Assembly: GCF_014648435.1 (NCBI RefSeq)
Contig: NZ_BMRC01000004.1
Coordinates: 124,001-188,000, forward strand
Source of the DNA: Nonomuraea spiralis
GTDB lineage: Bacteria; Actinomycetota; Actinomycetes; Streptosporangiales; Streptosporangiaceae
Direction: 5' to 3'
Length of the DNA stretch: 64,000 bases
Shown: positions 41,905-51,900 of the stretch, one piece after another
Numbering within the stretch: the stretch's first letter is position 1
Layout of the letters: each line of letters opens with the position of its first letter
Made by a program: the position numbers and the translations under genes
The notes under the pieces: model-generated
What the model saw: only the letters and a program-made list of their open reading frames with translations
Told to the model about the DNA's origin: nothing
The model's database searches: none

Positions 41905-42645
41905 TCAAAGACGCATGAACGGCTCGCTGAAATGCGCGGTCGCGATCGTCGCGCGCTCGGCGCGCAGCGCCGCCAGGACGTCGGCGCGGGTGCGCGCGGC
42001 GGTCTCCTGGTCGTCGTCGTAGACGTAGTGGACGCCCGGATCGGCCAGTTGCACCGGGTGGAGCACGAGGTCGCCGGTGATCGCGAGGTCGCCGACCCGG
42101 GCGATCTGGTGGCCGGGGGTGTGTCCGGGCGTGTGCTGGACGTGGATGCCCGGCGCGACCTCGGCCTGGCCGTCCACGACGTGGAGCAGGCCCTTGATCG
42201 GCGTCAGGAGCCGGTCGAGCGCGACGCCGGAGGTGCCGTCGACCTCGGCCCGCTGGAGCACGTGGCGGGCGTTCTCGAACACGGGCCCGCCGTCCGCGAC
42301 CGCGCCGCTCGCGTGGTCGCTGTGCAGGTGGGTGAGGATGACGGTGTCGATGTCGGCGGGCGCGACGCCCGCCGCCGCCAGCTCACCGATCAGTACGCCG
42401 GGAACGGGCGCCCAGCCGGCCGCCGGGGAATCCTCCCCGCCGATGCCGGTGTCGACGAGGGTGAGGCGGCCCGCGCCGTCGCGCAGCAGGTAGCAGTGGA
42501 AGTGCAGGACCCACTGATCGTCATCGGGGCTGGAGCCGGGGAACATCTCGGCGAGCGGGAGTCGGATCGCGGGGCCCATCGGGCCCACCGCGTCGCAGAG
42601 GGGCGTCACCTCGACGCCCGAAACGGTGATGGGGCTGTGCTTCAT
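41905..42645 (-). CDS. Metallo-beta-lactamase-fold hydrolase
   Basis: 246 residues. The zinc motif is THLHSDHASG (His-X-His-X-Asp-His), followed by HTPGHTPGH, ITGDLVLHPVQL and IATAHF. It resembles lactonase/AiiA-like or alkylsulfatase-related members in having HLHSDH and a single-domain length. The reaction cannot be fixed from sequence; a quorum-signal lactonase role would be speculation. Confidence 0.87.
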   Translation of the reverse strand: MKHSPITVSGVEVTPLCDAVGPMGPAIRLPLAEMFPGSSPDDDQWVLHFHCYLLRDGAGRLTLVDTGIGGEDSPAAGWAPVPGVLIGELAAAGVAPADIDTVILTHLHSDHASGAVADGGPVFENARHVLQRAEVDGTSGVALDRLLTPIKGLLHVVDGQAEVAPGIHVQHTPGHTPGHQIARVGDLAITGDLVLHPVQLADPGVHYVYDDDQETAARTRADVLAALRAERATIATAHFSEPFMRL

Positions 42646-42654
42646 CCCGCCAGG

Positions 42655-42795
42655 CTAGGCGGCCACGGGCTGGCGCGGAACGTACTCGTTCTCGACGTCG
42701 GCGGCGAAGACCGCGCGGCGGCAGTGGGCGCAGCGGTACATGATCGGGCCCTCGTCGAGCGTGTGGTGGCACTGCGGGCAGTGGACGGTCTGCAT
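42655..42795 (-). CDS. 46-residue zinc-ribbon protein
   Basis: Starts at ATG 42795 with GGGGGA 7 bases upstream. It contains CPQCHH and CAHCRR, 15 residues apart, a classic zinc ribbon, and an acidic tail. Its 9-bp distance from the next gene's start places it in the same operon, upstream of the metallo-beta-lactamase gene. Role unknown. Confidence 0.7.
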   Translation of the reverse strand: MQTVHCPQCHHTLDEGPIMYRCAHCRRAVFAADVENEYVPRQPVAA

Positions 42796-43186
42796 GGTGA
42801 TCCCCCAAGGAGTTCGGATGTCTCTATGGAACCCCCGTCGAGTTGCAGGGGTCCTGCATGTCACTTGACACGATGCCGCTGCTTTTCTGGGGGTTCTGTG
42901 CCTTTCGCTACACCGGTGGCCGGTAGTTTTCCTCACGGCTCGGTGCGATGAAGAACATTGTCACGCGTGCGAGCCGGGACGCGTGGGAGAACACACCAGA
43001 ACCGTCCGGGAATAGTCCAAGAGGGCTAGGCGTTTGATGGAGCGGAACGTGTGGTATCTTCCCCACAAGCGTTGAGCTTCAGCTCCGCTGGTCTTCCTCA
43101 TCAAGCCCCGCCCAGGTTCTCCGGGCCCGGCTTCTCATCGAACTCGCCGATCTCTGCTCGGCGTATCTCCCCCAAAGGGGCTCATC
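42796..43186. promoter_or_regulatory. Leader region of the short rho gene
   Basis: 391 bp without a gene. A possible promoter is TTGATG (43034-43039) with TATCTT (43055-43060), although the 15-base spacer is short. From there a leader of about 120 bases runs to the ATG, ending with a Pro/Ser-like C/T-rich stretch and CCCCAAAGGGG just before the start. Rho genes are often autoregulated in their leader; I infer but cannot show this here. Confidence 0.45.
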
Positions 43187-44299
43187 ATGACTGTTCACAC
43201 CATTCCGCAACAACGCGCGGAAACGCCCGTACGGCAGGTGAGCGGCCTCCTCGACGTGCACGAGAAGTCCGCCCACATCCGCGCGGAACACCTTCCGGGG
43301 CCCGGTGACGTCCGGGTGCCGCCCGAGAAGGTCAAGCAGCTCGGCCTGCGGCGCGGCGACCACGTCGTCGCCTCCGCGGCCGGGGGCAAGCTCGCCGCCG
43401 TCGTGTCCGTCAACGGACTGACCGACTGGCGGCACCGGCCGCACTTCGAGGAGCTGACGCCCGTACATCCGGACGAACGGCTCGTCACCGAGACCGAGTC
43501 GCTCAGCACCCGGGTCATCGACCTGGTCGCGCCGATCGGCAAGGGACAACGCGGACTCGTCGTGGCGCCGCCCAAGGCCGGCAAGACGATGGTCCTCCAG
43601 GCGCTGGCCGCCGGGATCAGCCGCAACCATCCCGAGGTCCACCTCATGGTCGTGCTCGTGGGCGAGCGACCCGAGGAGGTGACCGAGATGCGCGCCTCCA
43701 TCCAGGGCGAGATCTTCGCCTCCACCTTCGACCACCCCGACCGCGACCACGCCGCCGTCGCCGAACTGGCCGTCGAGCGCGCCAAGCGCCTGGTGGAGAC
43801 CGGCCGCGACGTCGTGCTGCTGCTCGACTCGCTGACCCGGCTCGGCCGGGCCTACAACAACCTCGCGCCCGGCGGCGGCCGGGTGCTCACCGGCGGCATC
43901 GACGCCCGTGCCCTCTACCCGCCCAAGCGTTTCTTCGGCGCCGCGCGCAACGTCGAGGGCGGCGGCTCGCTGACCATCCTCGCCAGTGCCCTCGTCGACA
44001 CCGGCTCCCGCATGGACAACAGCCTGTACGAGGAGTTCAAGGGCACCGGCAACATGGAACTCCACCTCGCCCGCGACCTGGCCGAGCACCGCCTGTTCCC
44101 CGCGGTCGACCTGGAGGCGTCCGGCACCAGGCGCGAGGAGATCCTCCTGCACCCCGAGGAGCGGCAGGTGATCTGGCGGCTGCGCCGCACCCTGGCCGGC
44201 CTCGACCGCCGGCAGGCCCTGGAGACGCTCATGGGCAAGCTGCGTACGACGCCGTCCAACGCCGCCTTCCTGCTGGAGGCGCTGCGCGCGGCCGCCTGA
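43187..44299 (+). CDS. Short Rho-type transcription termination factor (paralogue)
   Basis: 370 residues, against more than 600 in the housekeeping actinomycete Rho, which has a long N-terminal insert. The RNA-binding OB domain is present (about 18-78: HLPGPGDVRVPPEKVKQLGLRRGDHV). However, the aromatic GFLR stretch that contacts RNA in other Rho proteins reads SAHIR, and SSYLAG-type residues differ. The motor is intact: Walker A APPKAGKT (127-134), Walker B VVLLLDSLTRL (209-219), Q loop and R loop TGGIDARALYPPKRFF, and NVEGGGSLTI. It is probably a second Rho whose RNA recognition differs. A housekeeping rho is expected elsewhere; it is not in this window. Confidence 0.85.
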   Translation: MTVHTIPQQRAETPVRQVSGLLDVHEKSAHIRAEHLPGPGDVRVPPEKVKQLGLRRGDHVVASAAGGKLAAVVSVNGLTDWRHRPHFEELTPVHPDERLVTETESLSTRVIDLVAPIGKGQRGLVVAPPKAGKTMVLQALAAGISRNHPEVHLMVVLVGERPEEVTEMRASIQGEIFASTFDHPDRDHAAVAELAVERAKRLVETGRDVVLLLDSLTRLGRAYNNLAPGGGRVLTGGIDARALYPPKRFFGAARNVEGGGSLTILASALVDTGSRMDNSLYEEFKGTGNMELHLARDLAEHRLFPAVDLEASGTRREEILLHPEERQVIWRLRRTLAGLDRRQALETLMGKLRTTPSNAAFLLEALRAAA

Positions 44300-44319
44300 G
44301 GCCCCTGGAGAATGGGCGC

Positions 44320-45339
44320 ATGCTGGCCGACATCGTCGAACACCTGATCTGCCCCGTCTGCCGTGCGGACGTGGAGCTCGCCGACGGCACCCTGAGGTGC
44401 GCGCGCGGGCACTCCTTCGACGTGGCCAAGCAGGGATACGTCAGCCTGCTCACCGGCTCACGACCGCCCGGCACCGCCGACAGCCCCGCGATGGTGGCCG
44501 CGCGGGCCGCGTTCCTGGAGGCCGGCCACTACGATCCACTGGCCGCGGCGCTGGCGGAGGCCGTGCGGGCGCGTACGGATGCCGGGAGCGTCCCAGAAAA
44601 ACGTGAATCTTCTACTGAATCGAATGACGGAACCGGGCCGAGAGCGTACCGTGGGGCGGGTGTGGAGGCCGGTCCAGGAGTTGGACCGGTGATCGTCGAA
44701 GGTCGCGGCGCGGCGGGCAGGGTCGCACCAGTGATCGTCGACGCCGGTACGGGCACCGGGCACTACCTGGCGGCCGTGCTGAATGCGGTGAACGGTGGCA
44801 TCGGGATGGCGTTCGACGTGTCCAAGCACGCCGTACGGCGGGCAGCGCGGGCGCATCCGAGGCTGGGGGCGTTCGTGGCGGACGTGTGGCGGCCGCTCCC
44901 GATCCGGCATGGGGTGGCCGATGTGGTGATCGATGTGTTCGCGCCCAGGAACGGGCCCGAGTTCCGCAGGATCCTGCGCCCGGGCGGTGCGGCGATCGTC
45001 GCGACCCCGGCCGCGGCTCATCTGAGCCCGCTGGTCGAGGAGCTGGGGCTGCTCTCGGTGGACGAGGAGAAGGATCGCCGCGTGGCCCGCAGCATGGAGG
45101 GGTTCGCACAGACCGGGCGGCACACGATCGAGTTCGACATGAGACTCGGACAGGACGAGATGGTCCAGGTCGTGGGAATGGGCCCGAGCGCGTGGCACAC
45201 TGATCCCGCCGAGCTAGAAGCCCGCATATCCGGATATTTCAGCCGACGTGCCAAGAATGGCCAGAATAAAGTTACGGTCAGAGCCGCGTTTCATCTGTCT
45301 ATCTTCGAGCCTGAGCCCGAATCAAGACCTGTTCCTTGA
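44320..45339 (+). CDS. RlmA-type 23S rRNA (guanine) methyltransferase with an inserted linker
   Basis: 339 residues. The zinc finger is CPVC (11-14) with CARGH (27-31), followed by VAKQGYVSLLTG, the RlmA/TlrB signature. SAM motif I is VDAGTGTGHYL (140-150) and ADVWRPLPI and VIDVFAPRNGPEFRRIL follow. RlmA(I) and RlmA(II)/TlrB methylate G745 or G748 of 23S rRNA; the second confers tylosin resistance. Between residues about 84 and 138 there is a 55-residue low-complexity insert with a short in-frame DNA repeat, absent from relatives I know. The start is ATG 44320, 20 bp after rho. Confidence 0.87.
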   Translation: MLADIVEHLICPVCRADVELADGTLRCARGHSFDVAKQGYVSLLTGSRPPGTADSPAMVAARAAFLEAGHYDPLAAALAEAVRARTDAGSVPEKRESSTESNDGTGPRAYRGAGVEAGPGVGPVIVEGRGAAGRVAPVIVDAGTGTGHYLAAVLNAVNGGIGMAFDVSKHAVRRAARAHPRLGAFVADVWRPLPIRHGVADVVIDVFAPRNGPEFRRILRPGGAAIVATPAAAHLSPLVEELGLLSVDEEKDRRVARSMEGFAQTGRHTIEFDMRLGQDEMVQVVGMGPSAWHTDPAELEARISGYFSRRAKNGQNKVTVRAAFHLSIFEPEPESRPVP

Positions 45340-45484
45340 CGGGCGTCTGCGACTGGTGTTACTGATGGGGCATTTAGTCCGAAATTCCCCCACATTCCCC
45401 GGGTATTTCCCCGACTCAGGCGCAATACTGGACGGCATCCCGCACCCAGAGGGCGTGGGCCATCGATGGGAGGGGGCGCGCCGG
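45340..45484. other. Intergenic region upstream of the S9-like gene
   Basis: 145 bp with GCAATACTGG and a short TTTAGTCCGAAATTCC stretch that is AT-rich for this genome. A promoter for the S9-like gene probably lies here. No terminator or gene seen. Confidence 0.35.
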
Positions 45485-47251
45485 ATGAAAGCGGAGGAAC
45501 GCTGGCAGGCCAGGTTCCGGGCGTCGCGCATGACGTTGCCGACCTGGGCACGTCAGGCCCCGAACCGCTCCATCTACCGCTCCAACGCCACAGGGACGTG
45601 GGAGGTCTACGCCTGGGACCGGGTGACGGGCGCCGTACGCCAGGTCACCGACCGGCCCAAGGGCACCGCGCACGCGGCGATCGACCCGGCGGGACAGTGG
45701 ATCTACTGGTTCGCCGACACCGACGGCGACGAGTTCGGGAGCTGGTGGCGTCAGCCGTTCACCGGCGGGCCGAGCGAGCCGGCCGCCCCCGGCCTGCCGC
45801 CGGGCCAGCCGGGCGGCATCGCGCTGTCGGCGACCGGCGTGGCCGCCATCAGCCTCGCCAGCGAGGGCACGTTCCGGATCCACCTGGTACGCCCGGGAGC
45901 ACCGGCCAAGCTGCTGTATGAGCACGCCGAGGCCGCCTGGGTGACCGACATGTCCCTCGACGGCTCCCTCATCGCCATCAACCACGGCGAGTACGGCGAC
46001 TTCCGCCGCCCGGCGCTCCGCGTCGTCGACCAGAACGGCGAGACCGTCGGCGAGCTCTACGACGGCCCCGACAAGGGCGTGCACGGCCTCAGCTTCGCCC
46101 CGGTCGTCGGCGACCGCCGCCTGCTGACCCTGCACGAACGCCGCCAGCGCCACGAGCCCCTCGTCTGGGACCCGGTCACCGGCGAGCAGCGCGAGATCTG
46201 GCTGAAGGACCCCGGCGACCTGGCGGCCGAATGGTTCGACGACGGCCGCGGCCTGCTCATCGTGCGCGACCACCGCGCCCGCAGCTACCTGCACCGCTAC
46301 GACCTGGCGGGCGGCGTCCTGACGCTCATCGACACCCCGCACGGCGTGATCGACGAGGCCGCGCCGCGCCCCGGCGGCCACATCGAGTACTCCTGGTCCA
46401 GCGGCTCGCGCCCGCCGGTCATCCGGTCGAGCAACGGCCAGGTCGTGCTCAACCCCGGCGGGCCGTCCGCGCCGCCCAGCGTCCCCGTCGAGGACGTCGA
46501 CGTCGAGGGCCCGGGCGGCCGCATCCACGCCCTGGTGTCCAAGCCCGAGACCGGCGCGGCGCCGTACCCGGCGATCTTCCTCATGCACGGCGGCCCGACC
46601 GCCCACGACACCGACTCCTTCTCCCCCGAGGTCGCCGCCTGGGTGGACGCGGGCTTCGCCGTCGTCCGCGTCAACTACCGCGGCTCGACCGGCTACGGCT
46701 CGGCCTGGCGGGACGCGCTGCACGGCGACGTGGGGCACATCGAGCTGGCCGACATATCCGCCGTACGCCAGTTGCTGGTGGACCGGGGCACGATCGACCC
46801 AGCCCGGCTCGTCCTGGCCGGCACCGCCTGGGGCGGCTACCTCGCGCTGCTCGGCCTCGGCGTCCAGCCCGGCCTGTGGGCCGCGGGCATCGCCGCCGTG
46901 CCCATCGCCTGCCACCAGACCTGCTACGAGGACGAGGCCGAGAGCCTGCGCGCCTACCAGCGTGCCCTGCTCGGCGGCTCCCCCGACGAGCAGCCCGAGC
47001 GTTACGCCTTCTGCTCGCCGATCACGTACGTGGACCAGATCAAGAGCCCGCTGCTGATCCTCGCCGGCGAGAACGACACCCGCTGCCCGCTGCGCCAGAT
47101 CGAGAAGTACGTGGCCAAGCTGGCCGAGCACGGACGCGAGCACGAGCTCTACACCTACGGCGCCATCCGCGGCTCGCTCGTGGTCGCCGAACGCATCGCG
47201 CAGACGGCCCTGCAACTGGAGTTCGCCCGCAAGCACGTACACATCGGCTGA
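45485..47251 (+). CDS. S9 prolyl-oligopeptidase-fold protein without catalytic Ser and His (pseudo-peptidase)
   Basis: 588 residues from ATG 45485. Residues about 25-335 form a WD/propeller domain and 345-588 an alpha/beta-hydrolase domain: YPAIFLMHGGPTAHD, VVRVNYRGSTGYGSAWRDAL and the C-terminal PLLILAGENDTRCPLRQIE. In active S9 enzymes the nucleophile is GGSYGG; here the site reads AGTAWGGYL, with Ala448 in place of Ser. Asp531 is kept, but the expected DEGHG His is replaced by GAIRGS (559-564). Two of three triad residues are lost, so the protein is probably a non-catalytic binding or scaffold protein. Confidence 0.85.
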   Translation: MKAEERWQARFRASRMTLPTWARQAPNRSIYRSNATGTWEVYAWDRVTGAVRQVTDRPKGTAHAAIDPAGQWIYWFADTDGDEFGSWWRQPFTGGPSEPAAPGLPPGQPGGIALSATGVAAISLASEGTFRIHLVRPGAPAKLLYEHAEAAWVTDMSLDGSLIAINHGEYGDFRRPALRVVDQNGETVGELYDGPDKGVHGLSFAPVVGDRRLLTLHERRQRHEPLVWDPVTGEQREIWLKDPGDLAAEWFDDGRGLLIVRDHRARSYLHRYDLAGGVLTLIDTPHGVIDEAAPRPGGHIEYSWSSGSRPPVIRSSNGQVVLNPGGPSAPPSVPVEDVDVEGPGGRIHALVSKPETGAAPYPAIFLMHGGPTAHDTDSFSPEVAAWVDAGFAVVRVNYRGSTGYGSAWRDALHGDVGHIELADISAVRQLLVDRGTIDPARLVLAGTAWGGYLALLGLGVQPGLWAAGIAAVPIACHQTCYEDEAESLRAYQRALLGGSPDEQPERYAFCSPITYVDQIKSPLLILAGENDTRCPLRQIEKYVAKLAEHGREHELYTYGAIRGSLVVAERIAQTALQLEFARKHVHIG

Positions 47252-47271
47252 CACCGACTCGCGCACGTTTT

Positions 47272-47296
47272 GGGAGCGCTCCTGCGGGGCGCTCCC
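47272..47296. terminator. Hairpin between convergent S9-like and phosphatase genes
   Basis: An 8-bp perfect stem (GGGAGCGC and its complement) with a 9-base loop lies between two convergent stops, preceded by TTTT. It can act as terminator in both directions. Confidence 0.6.
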
Positions 47297-47302
47297 GCGC
47301 GG

Positions 47303-48847
47303 TCAGCGGGCGCGCAGGACCACGATCGCGAGGTCGTCGGCGCTCGGCTCCGAGGCGAACTCCGCCGCGCCCCTGCGGATGCGCTCGGCCACCGCCCTGG
47401 CCGACAACCCGGCGCACTCGGCCAGCAGCTTGGCCAGGCCGCCGTCGTCGTCGAGCAGCCGTCCGCCCGAGCGCCGCTCGGTCACGCCGTCGGTCACCGC
47501 GAGCAGCACGTCGCCGTGGTCGAGGTGGATGGTGTCGGCCTCGAAGACGACCTCGTGGAAGACGCCGAGCAGCGATTGGGGCGTGGTCACCGCCTCCACC
47601 TTGCCGCTCGGTTTGAGCCGCAGGGCCTCGGGATGACCCGCCGACACCAGCCGCACCTCCAGGCCGGACTTCACGGGGGTGATGTCGCCGTGGAGCAGCG
47701 TGAGGAACCTGGCCCGCTCCCCCTCCTCCAGGATCGCCTGGTTGAGCCGGCCGAGCACGGCGGCCACGCCGTAGCCCTCGCGGGCCAGCAGGCGCAGCGT
47801 GTGGCGGGCCAGGCCGGTCACCGCGGCGGCCTCGGGGCCCGTGCCGCAGACGTCGCCGATCGCGAAGCGCCAGGAGTCGTCGCCCGCCTTGTACAGGTCG
47901 TAGAAGTCGCCGCCGACCTCGTTGGCCTCGCCGGCGGGCTCGTAGATGACGCCGTAGTCGAGGCCGGGCACCTCGGGCTCGTTGGGCGGCAGGAGGCTGC
48001 GCTGCAACGCCCGGTTGGCCGCGGCCTGCTGGGCGTAGAGCCGGGCGTTGTCCATGGCGAGCGCGGCGCGCCGGCCGATGTCCTCGGCGAACTGGATGAC
48101 CTCGTCGGGGAACCGGTCGGACCGGCCCAGGCACATCATGCCGAGCCCCCGGCCGCGCGCCGTGAGCGGCACGGCCAGCACCTGGGAGTCGGTCAGGTGG
48201 ATGGTGGAGGTGACCCTGGTGTCGGCCGCGCCCACGTCCATGCCGGCGAGCTGCTCGCGCAGGCCGTCGATGCGGGCCTCGTCGGCGTGCCACAGGTAGA
48301 CCAGCCGCAACGGCCCCATCGAGCTGTCGGCGGTGTAGACGGCGCACCAGCTCGACAGGCGGGGCACGACGATCTGCGCGATGATCGCCGGAACCATGTC
48401 GGGGTCGAGGGTGCCGGCCAGCAGGTCGCTCGCGTCGGCCAGGAAACCCAGCCAGTGGGGGCCCCTGGCGCTCTCCTCCAGCCATTCGGCGGCCACGCGG
48501 TCGGCCGAGCCGGGTAGCGTGAGCCTTGCCCAATGGACACGGGAATCGCCCGCGAAGGTGACTCCCCACTCTTCCACGTTCACGGAGGGAGCTTTTGGAT
48601 CGCCGTGGGAGTTGATCCGTTGTCGCAGTTCGACCTGGACGGCATCGCCGTAATGCTTCCAAATCACCTCAAACGGCTCGTCAGAGACCTGCTCCGCGAG
48701 ATCACCGGCCACCTGTTCGGCGGTGTGGAGCACGCCGACGGTGGCCCACGCGGTCATCACCTCACGCGTGAACCTCATCGCAGCCGTCACAGCGGTCTCG
48801 CCCGGCGCGAAGGTCGCAGCCAGCACCGCATGGGGAGATGCAGTCAT
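47303..48847 (-). CDS. osaC: OsaC-like SpoIIE-type serine phosphatase with GAF and degenerate kinase-like domain
   Basis: 514 residues from ATG 48847. The first about 100 residues look like a degenerate RsbW/HATPase segment without an N box. A GAF-like domain follows (about 115-285, with LAVPLTARGRGLGMMCLG), then a PP2C/SpoIIE phosphatase (about 300-514) with VGGDFYDLY, RFAIGDVCGTGPEAA, VSAGHPEALRL and LLAVTDGVTERR, which supply metal-binding Asp and Gly. It is divergent from the OsaA-like kinase gene. In Streptomyces coelicolor osaC, a phosphatase/kinase regulator of sigma-B after osmotic stress, lies beside osaAB. The match in domains and place supports the name; a working kinase domain is doubtful here. 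Confidence 0.85.
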   Translation of the reverse strand: MTASPHAVLAATFAPGETAVTAAMRFTREVMTAWATVGVLHTAEQVAGDLAEQVSDEPFEVIWKHYGDAVQVELRQRINSHGDPKAPSVNVEEWGVTFAGDSRVHWARLTLPGSADRVAAEWLEESARGPHWLGFLADASDLLAGTLDPDMVPAIIAQIVVPRLSSWCAVYTADSSMGPLRLVYLWHADEARIDGLREQLAGMDVGAADTRVTSTIHLTDSQVLAVPLTARGRGLGMMCLGRSDRFPDEVIQFAEDIGRRAALAMDNARLYAQQAAANRALQRSLLPPNEPEVPGLDYGVIYEPAGEANEVGGDFYDLYKAGDDSWRFAIGDVCGTGPEAAAVTGLARHTLRLLAREGYGVAAVLGRLNQAILEEGERARFLTLLHGDITPVKSGLEVRLVSAGHPEALRLKPSGKVEAVTTPQSLLGVFHEVVFEADTIHLDHGDVLLAVTDGVTERRSGGRLLDDDGGLAKLLAECAGLSARAVAERIRRGAAEFASEPSADDLAIVVLRAR

Positions 48848-48967
48848 CCCATCGTGCCTACCACACTTCTCGCTGACTTGGGGTAAATCCAAGGGCAGGA
48901 CTGCGAGCTACTCATCGTGACAGACTTGAATCACTCGCCGGGACCCGCCGCGAGTGAAGGAGGCCAC

Positions 48968-51900
48968 ATGACCACGGCCAAGGCCGTAACAAGCCCGGAG
49001 GAGAGGACCTATACAGAATCGGATCTCGTTCCCGTCCTGGAGACTCTCTTCTCTTGGCGTGATGGCGATTTCCGGCGTCGGGTCCCGCATGCGCCCCCCG
49101 GCATCCTCAGCGAAGTGCGTCTGTTGCTCAACGAAGTGGCCGACCGCCGTGAACACCTCGCGAACGAGCTGGCACGAGTTCGCAAGGAAGTCGTCAAGGA
49201 AGGCCGCTTCGGCGAACGGCTGACGCCCGGTCCCGGGGTCGGGGCGTGGTCGGAGAGCGTCGAGTCGGTCAACATGCTGATCGACGCGCTGGTGAGCCCG
49301 GTCAGCGGGGCGGCCGACGTGATCGACGCGGTGGCCAAGGGCGACCTGTCGCGGCGCATCGACCTCGACCGCTCGGCCCGCGGCGAGGTACGCCGCCTGG
49401 GCAAGGCCATCAACGGCATGGTCGACCAGCTCGCCCTGTTCAACTCCGAGGTCACCCGCGTGGCCCGCGAGGCGGGCACCGAGGGCAGGCTGGGCGGCAG
49501 CGCCAACCTGCGCGGCATGTCGGGAAGCTGGCGCGACCTCACCGAGGCCGTCAACACGATGTCCTCGCGCGTGGCCGCGCAGGTCCGCGACATCGCCGTG
49601 GTCACCACGGCGGTCGCCAAGGGCGACCTGAGCCGCAAGGTCACGGTCGACGCCGTGGGCGAGATGTTCGAGCTGAAGAACACCGTCAACACGATGGTCG
49701 ACCAGCTCTCGGGCTTCGCCGAGGAGGTCACCAGGGTCGCCCGCGAGGTCGGCACGGAAGGCCAGCTCGGCGGCCAGGCTCAGGTGACCGGCGTGTCGGG
49801 CGTCTGGAAAGACCTCACCGACAACGTCAACTTCATGGCCAACAACCTGACCTCACAGGTGCGTTCGATCGCGACCGTGGCCACGGCGGTCGCCCAGGGC
49901 AACCTGTCGAAGAAGATCACGGTCGACGCCGAGGGCGAGATCCTCCAGCTCAAGGACACCCTCAACACCATGGTCGACCAGCTCTCGTCGTTCGCCGACG
50001 AGGTGACCCGCGTGGCGCGCGAGGTCGGCACCGAAGGCAAGCTCGGCGGGCGCGCCGAGGTGAAGGGCGTGTCGGGCGTCTGGAAGGACCTCACCGACAA
50101 CGTCAACTCGATGGCGAACAACCTGACCTATCAGGTGCGCAACATCGCCCAGGTGACCACGGCCGTCGCCAACGGCGACCTCACCCGCAAGATCGACGTC
50201 GACGCCCAGGGCGAGATCCTGGAGCTCAAGTCGACCATGAACACGATGGTCGAGCAGCTGTCCTCGTTCGCCTCCGAGGTCACCCGTGTGGCCCGCGAGG
50301 TGGGCACCGAGGGCCAGCTCGGCGGCCAGGCACAGGTACGCGGCGTGTCCGGGGTCTGGAAGGACCTCACCGACAACGTCAACTCGATGGCCAACAACCT
50401 GACCTCGCAGGTGCGCCAGATCGCGGCCGTCTCGTCCGCGGTGGCGCAGGGCAACCTGTCCAGGAAGATCACCGTCGATGCCCAGGGCGAGATCCTCCAG
50501 CTCAAGGACACCCTCAACACGATGGTCGACCAGCTCTCGTCGTTCGCCGACGAGGTGACCCGGGTGGCCCGCGAGGTGGGCACGCAGGGGCAGCTCGGCG
50601 GCCAGGCGCGGGTGCAGGGCGTGTCGGGCGTCTGGAAGGACCTCACCGACAACGTCAACTTCATGGCGAACAACCTGACCTATCAGGTGCGCAACATCGC
50701 CGAGGTCACCACGGCCGTGGCCAACGGCGACCTGACCCGCAAGATCGACGTCGACGCCCAGGGCGAGATCCTGGCGCTCAAGACCACCATCAACCGGATG
50801 GTCGACCAGCTCTCCTCGTTCGCCTCCGAGGTCACCCGGGTGGCCCGCGAGGTGGGCTCGGAGGGCCAGCTCGGCGGCCAGGCCCGGGTCGAGGGCGTCG
50901 AGGGCACGTGGAAGCGGCTCACCGAGAGCGTCAACGAGCTGGCCGGCAACCTGACCACGCAGGTGCGCGCCATCGCGACCGTGACCAGCGCCGTGGCCCG
51001 GGGCGACCTGACCAGGTCGATCGCCGTCGAGGCGCAGGGTGAGCTGGCGGAGCTGAAGGACAACATCAACTCGATGGTGGCCAACCTCCGCGAGACCACC
51101 CAGGCCAACCAGGAACAGGACTGGCTCAAGTCCAACCTGGCCCGCATCTCCCGGCTCATGCAGGGCCACCGCGACCTGTTCGAGGTGGCCAAGCTTACGA
51201 TGAGCGAGCTGACGCCGCTGGTCTCGGCCCGCTACGGCGCCTTCTACGGCATCGACCCCGAGGGCGACCACGAGCTGACGCTGATCGGCGGCTACGGCGT
51301 ACGTCCCGACCGGGGGCCGCGCCGGCGCTTCGCGATCGGCGAGGGCATCGTCGGCCAGGCGGCGGCCGAGGGCCGGCACATCATCCTCGACGACGTGCCG
51401 CCGCAGTTCATCACCATCGACAGCGGGCTCAGCCAGTCCACGCCCGCGCAGATCGTGGTGCTGCCGATCCTGTTCGAGAACCGCGTGCTCGGCGTACTGG
51501 AGCTGGCCTCGTTCACGCCGTTCGGCGAGGTGCACCTCGACTTCCTGACGCAGCTGGTCGAGACCATCGGCGTCACGATGAACACGATCATCGCCAACTC
51601 CCGTACCGAAGACCTGCTGACCGAGTCCCAGCGGCTCACCCGCGAGCTGCAGGAGCGCTCCGACGAGCTGCAGCGGCAGCAGGAGGAGCTGCGCAGGTCC
51701 AACGCCGAGCTGGAGGACAAGGCGGCGCTGCTGGCCAAGCAGAACCGCGCGATCGAGATCCAGAACTTCCAGATCGAGCAGGCCCGCCGCACCCTGGAGG
51801 AGCGCGCCGAGCAGCTCGCGGTCTCCTCGCGGTACAAGTCCGAGTTCCTCGCGAACATGTCCCACGAGCTGCGCACCCCGCTCAACAGCCTGCTGGTGCT

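Noticed and set aside
49300..51080. Regular 276-bp tandem repeats resembling a repeat array
   Set aside because: They encode the HAMP units of the hybrid kinase in frame, so they are coding repeats and not a CRISPR array or mobile repeat.
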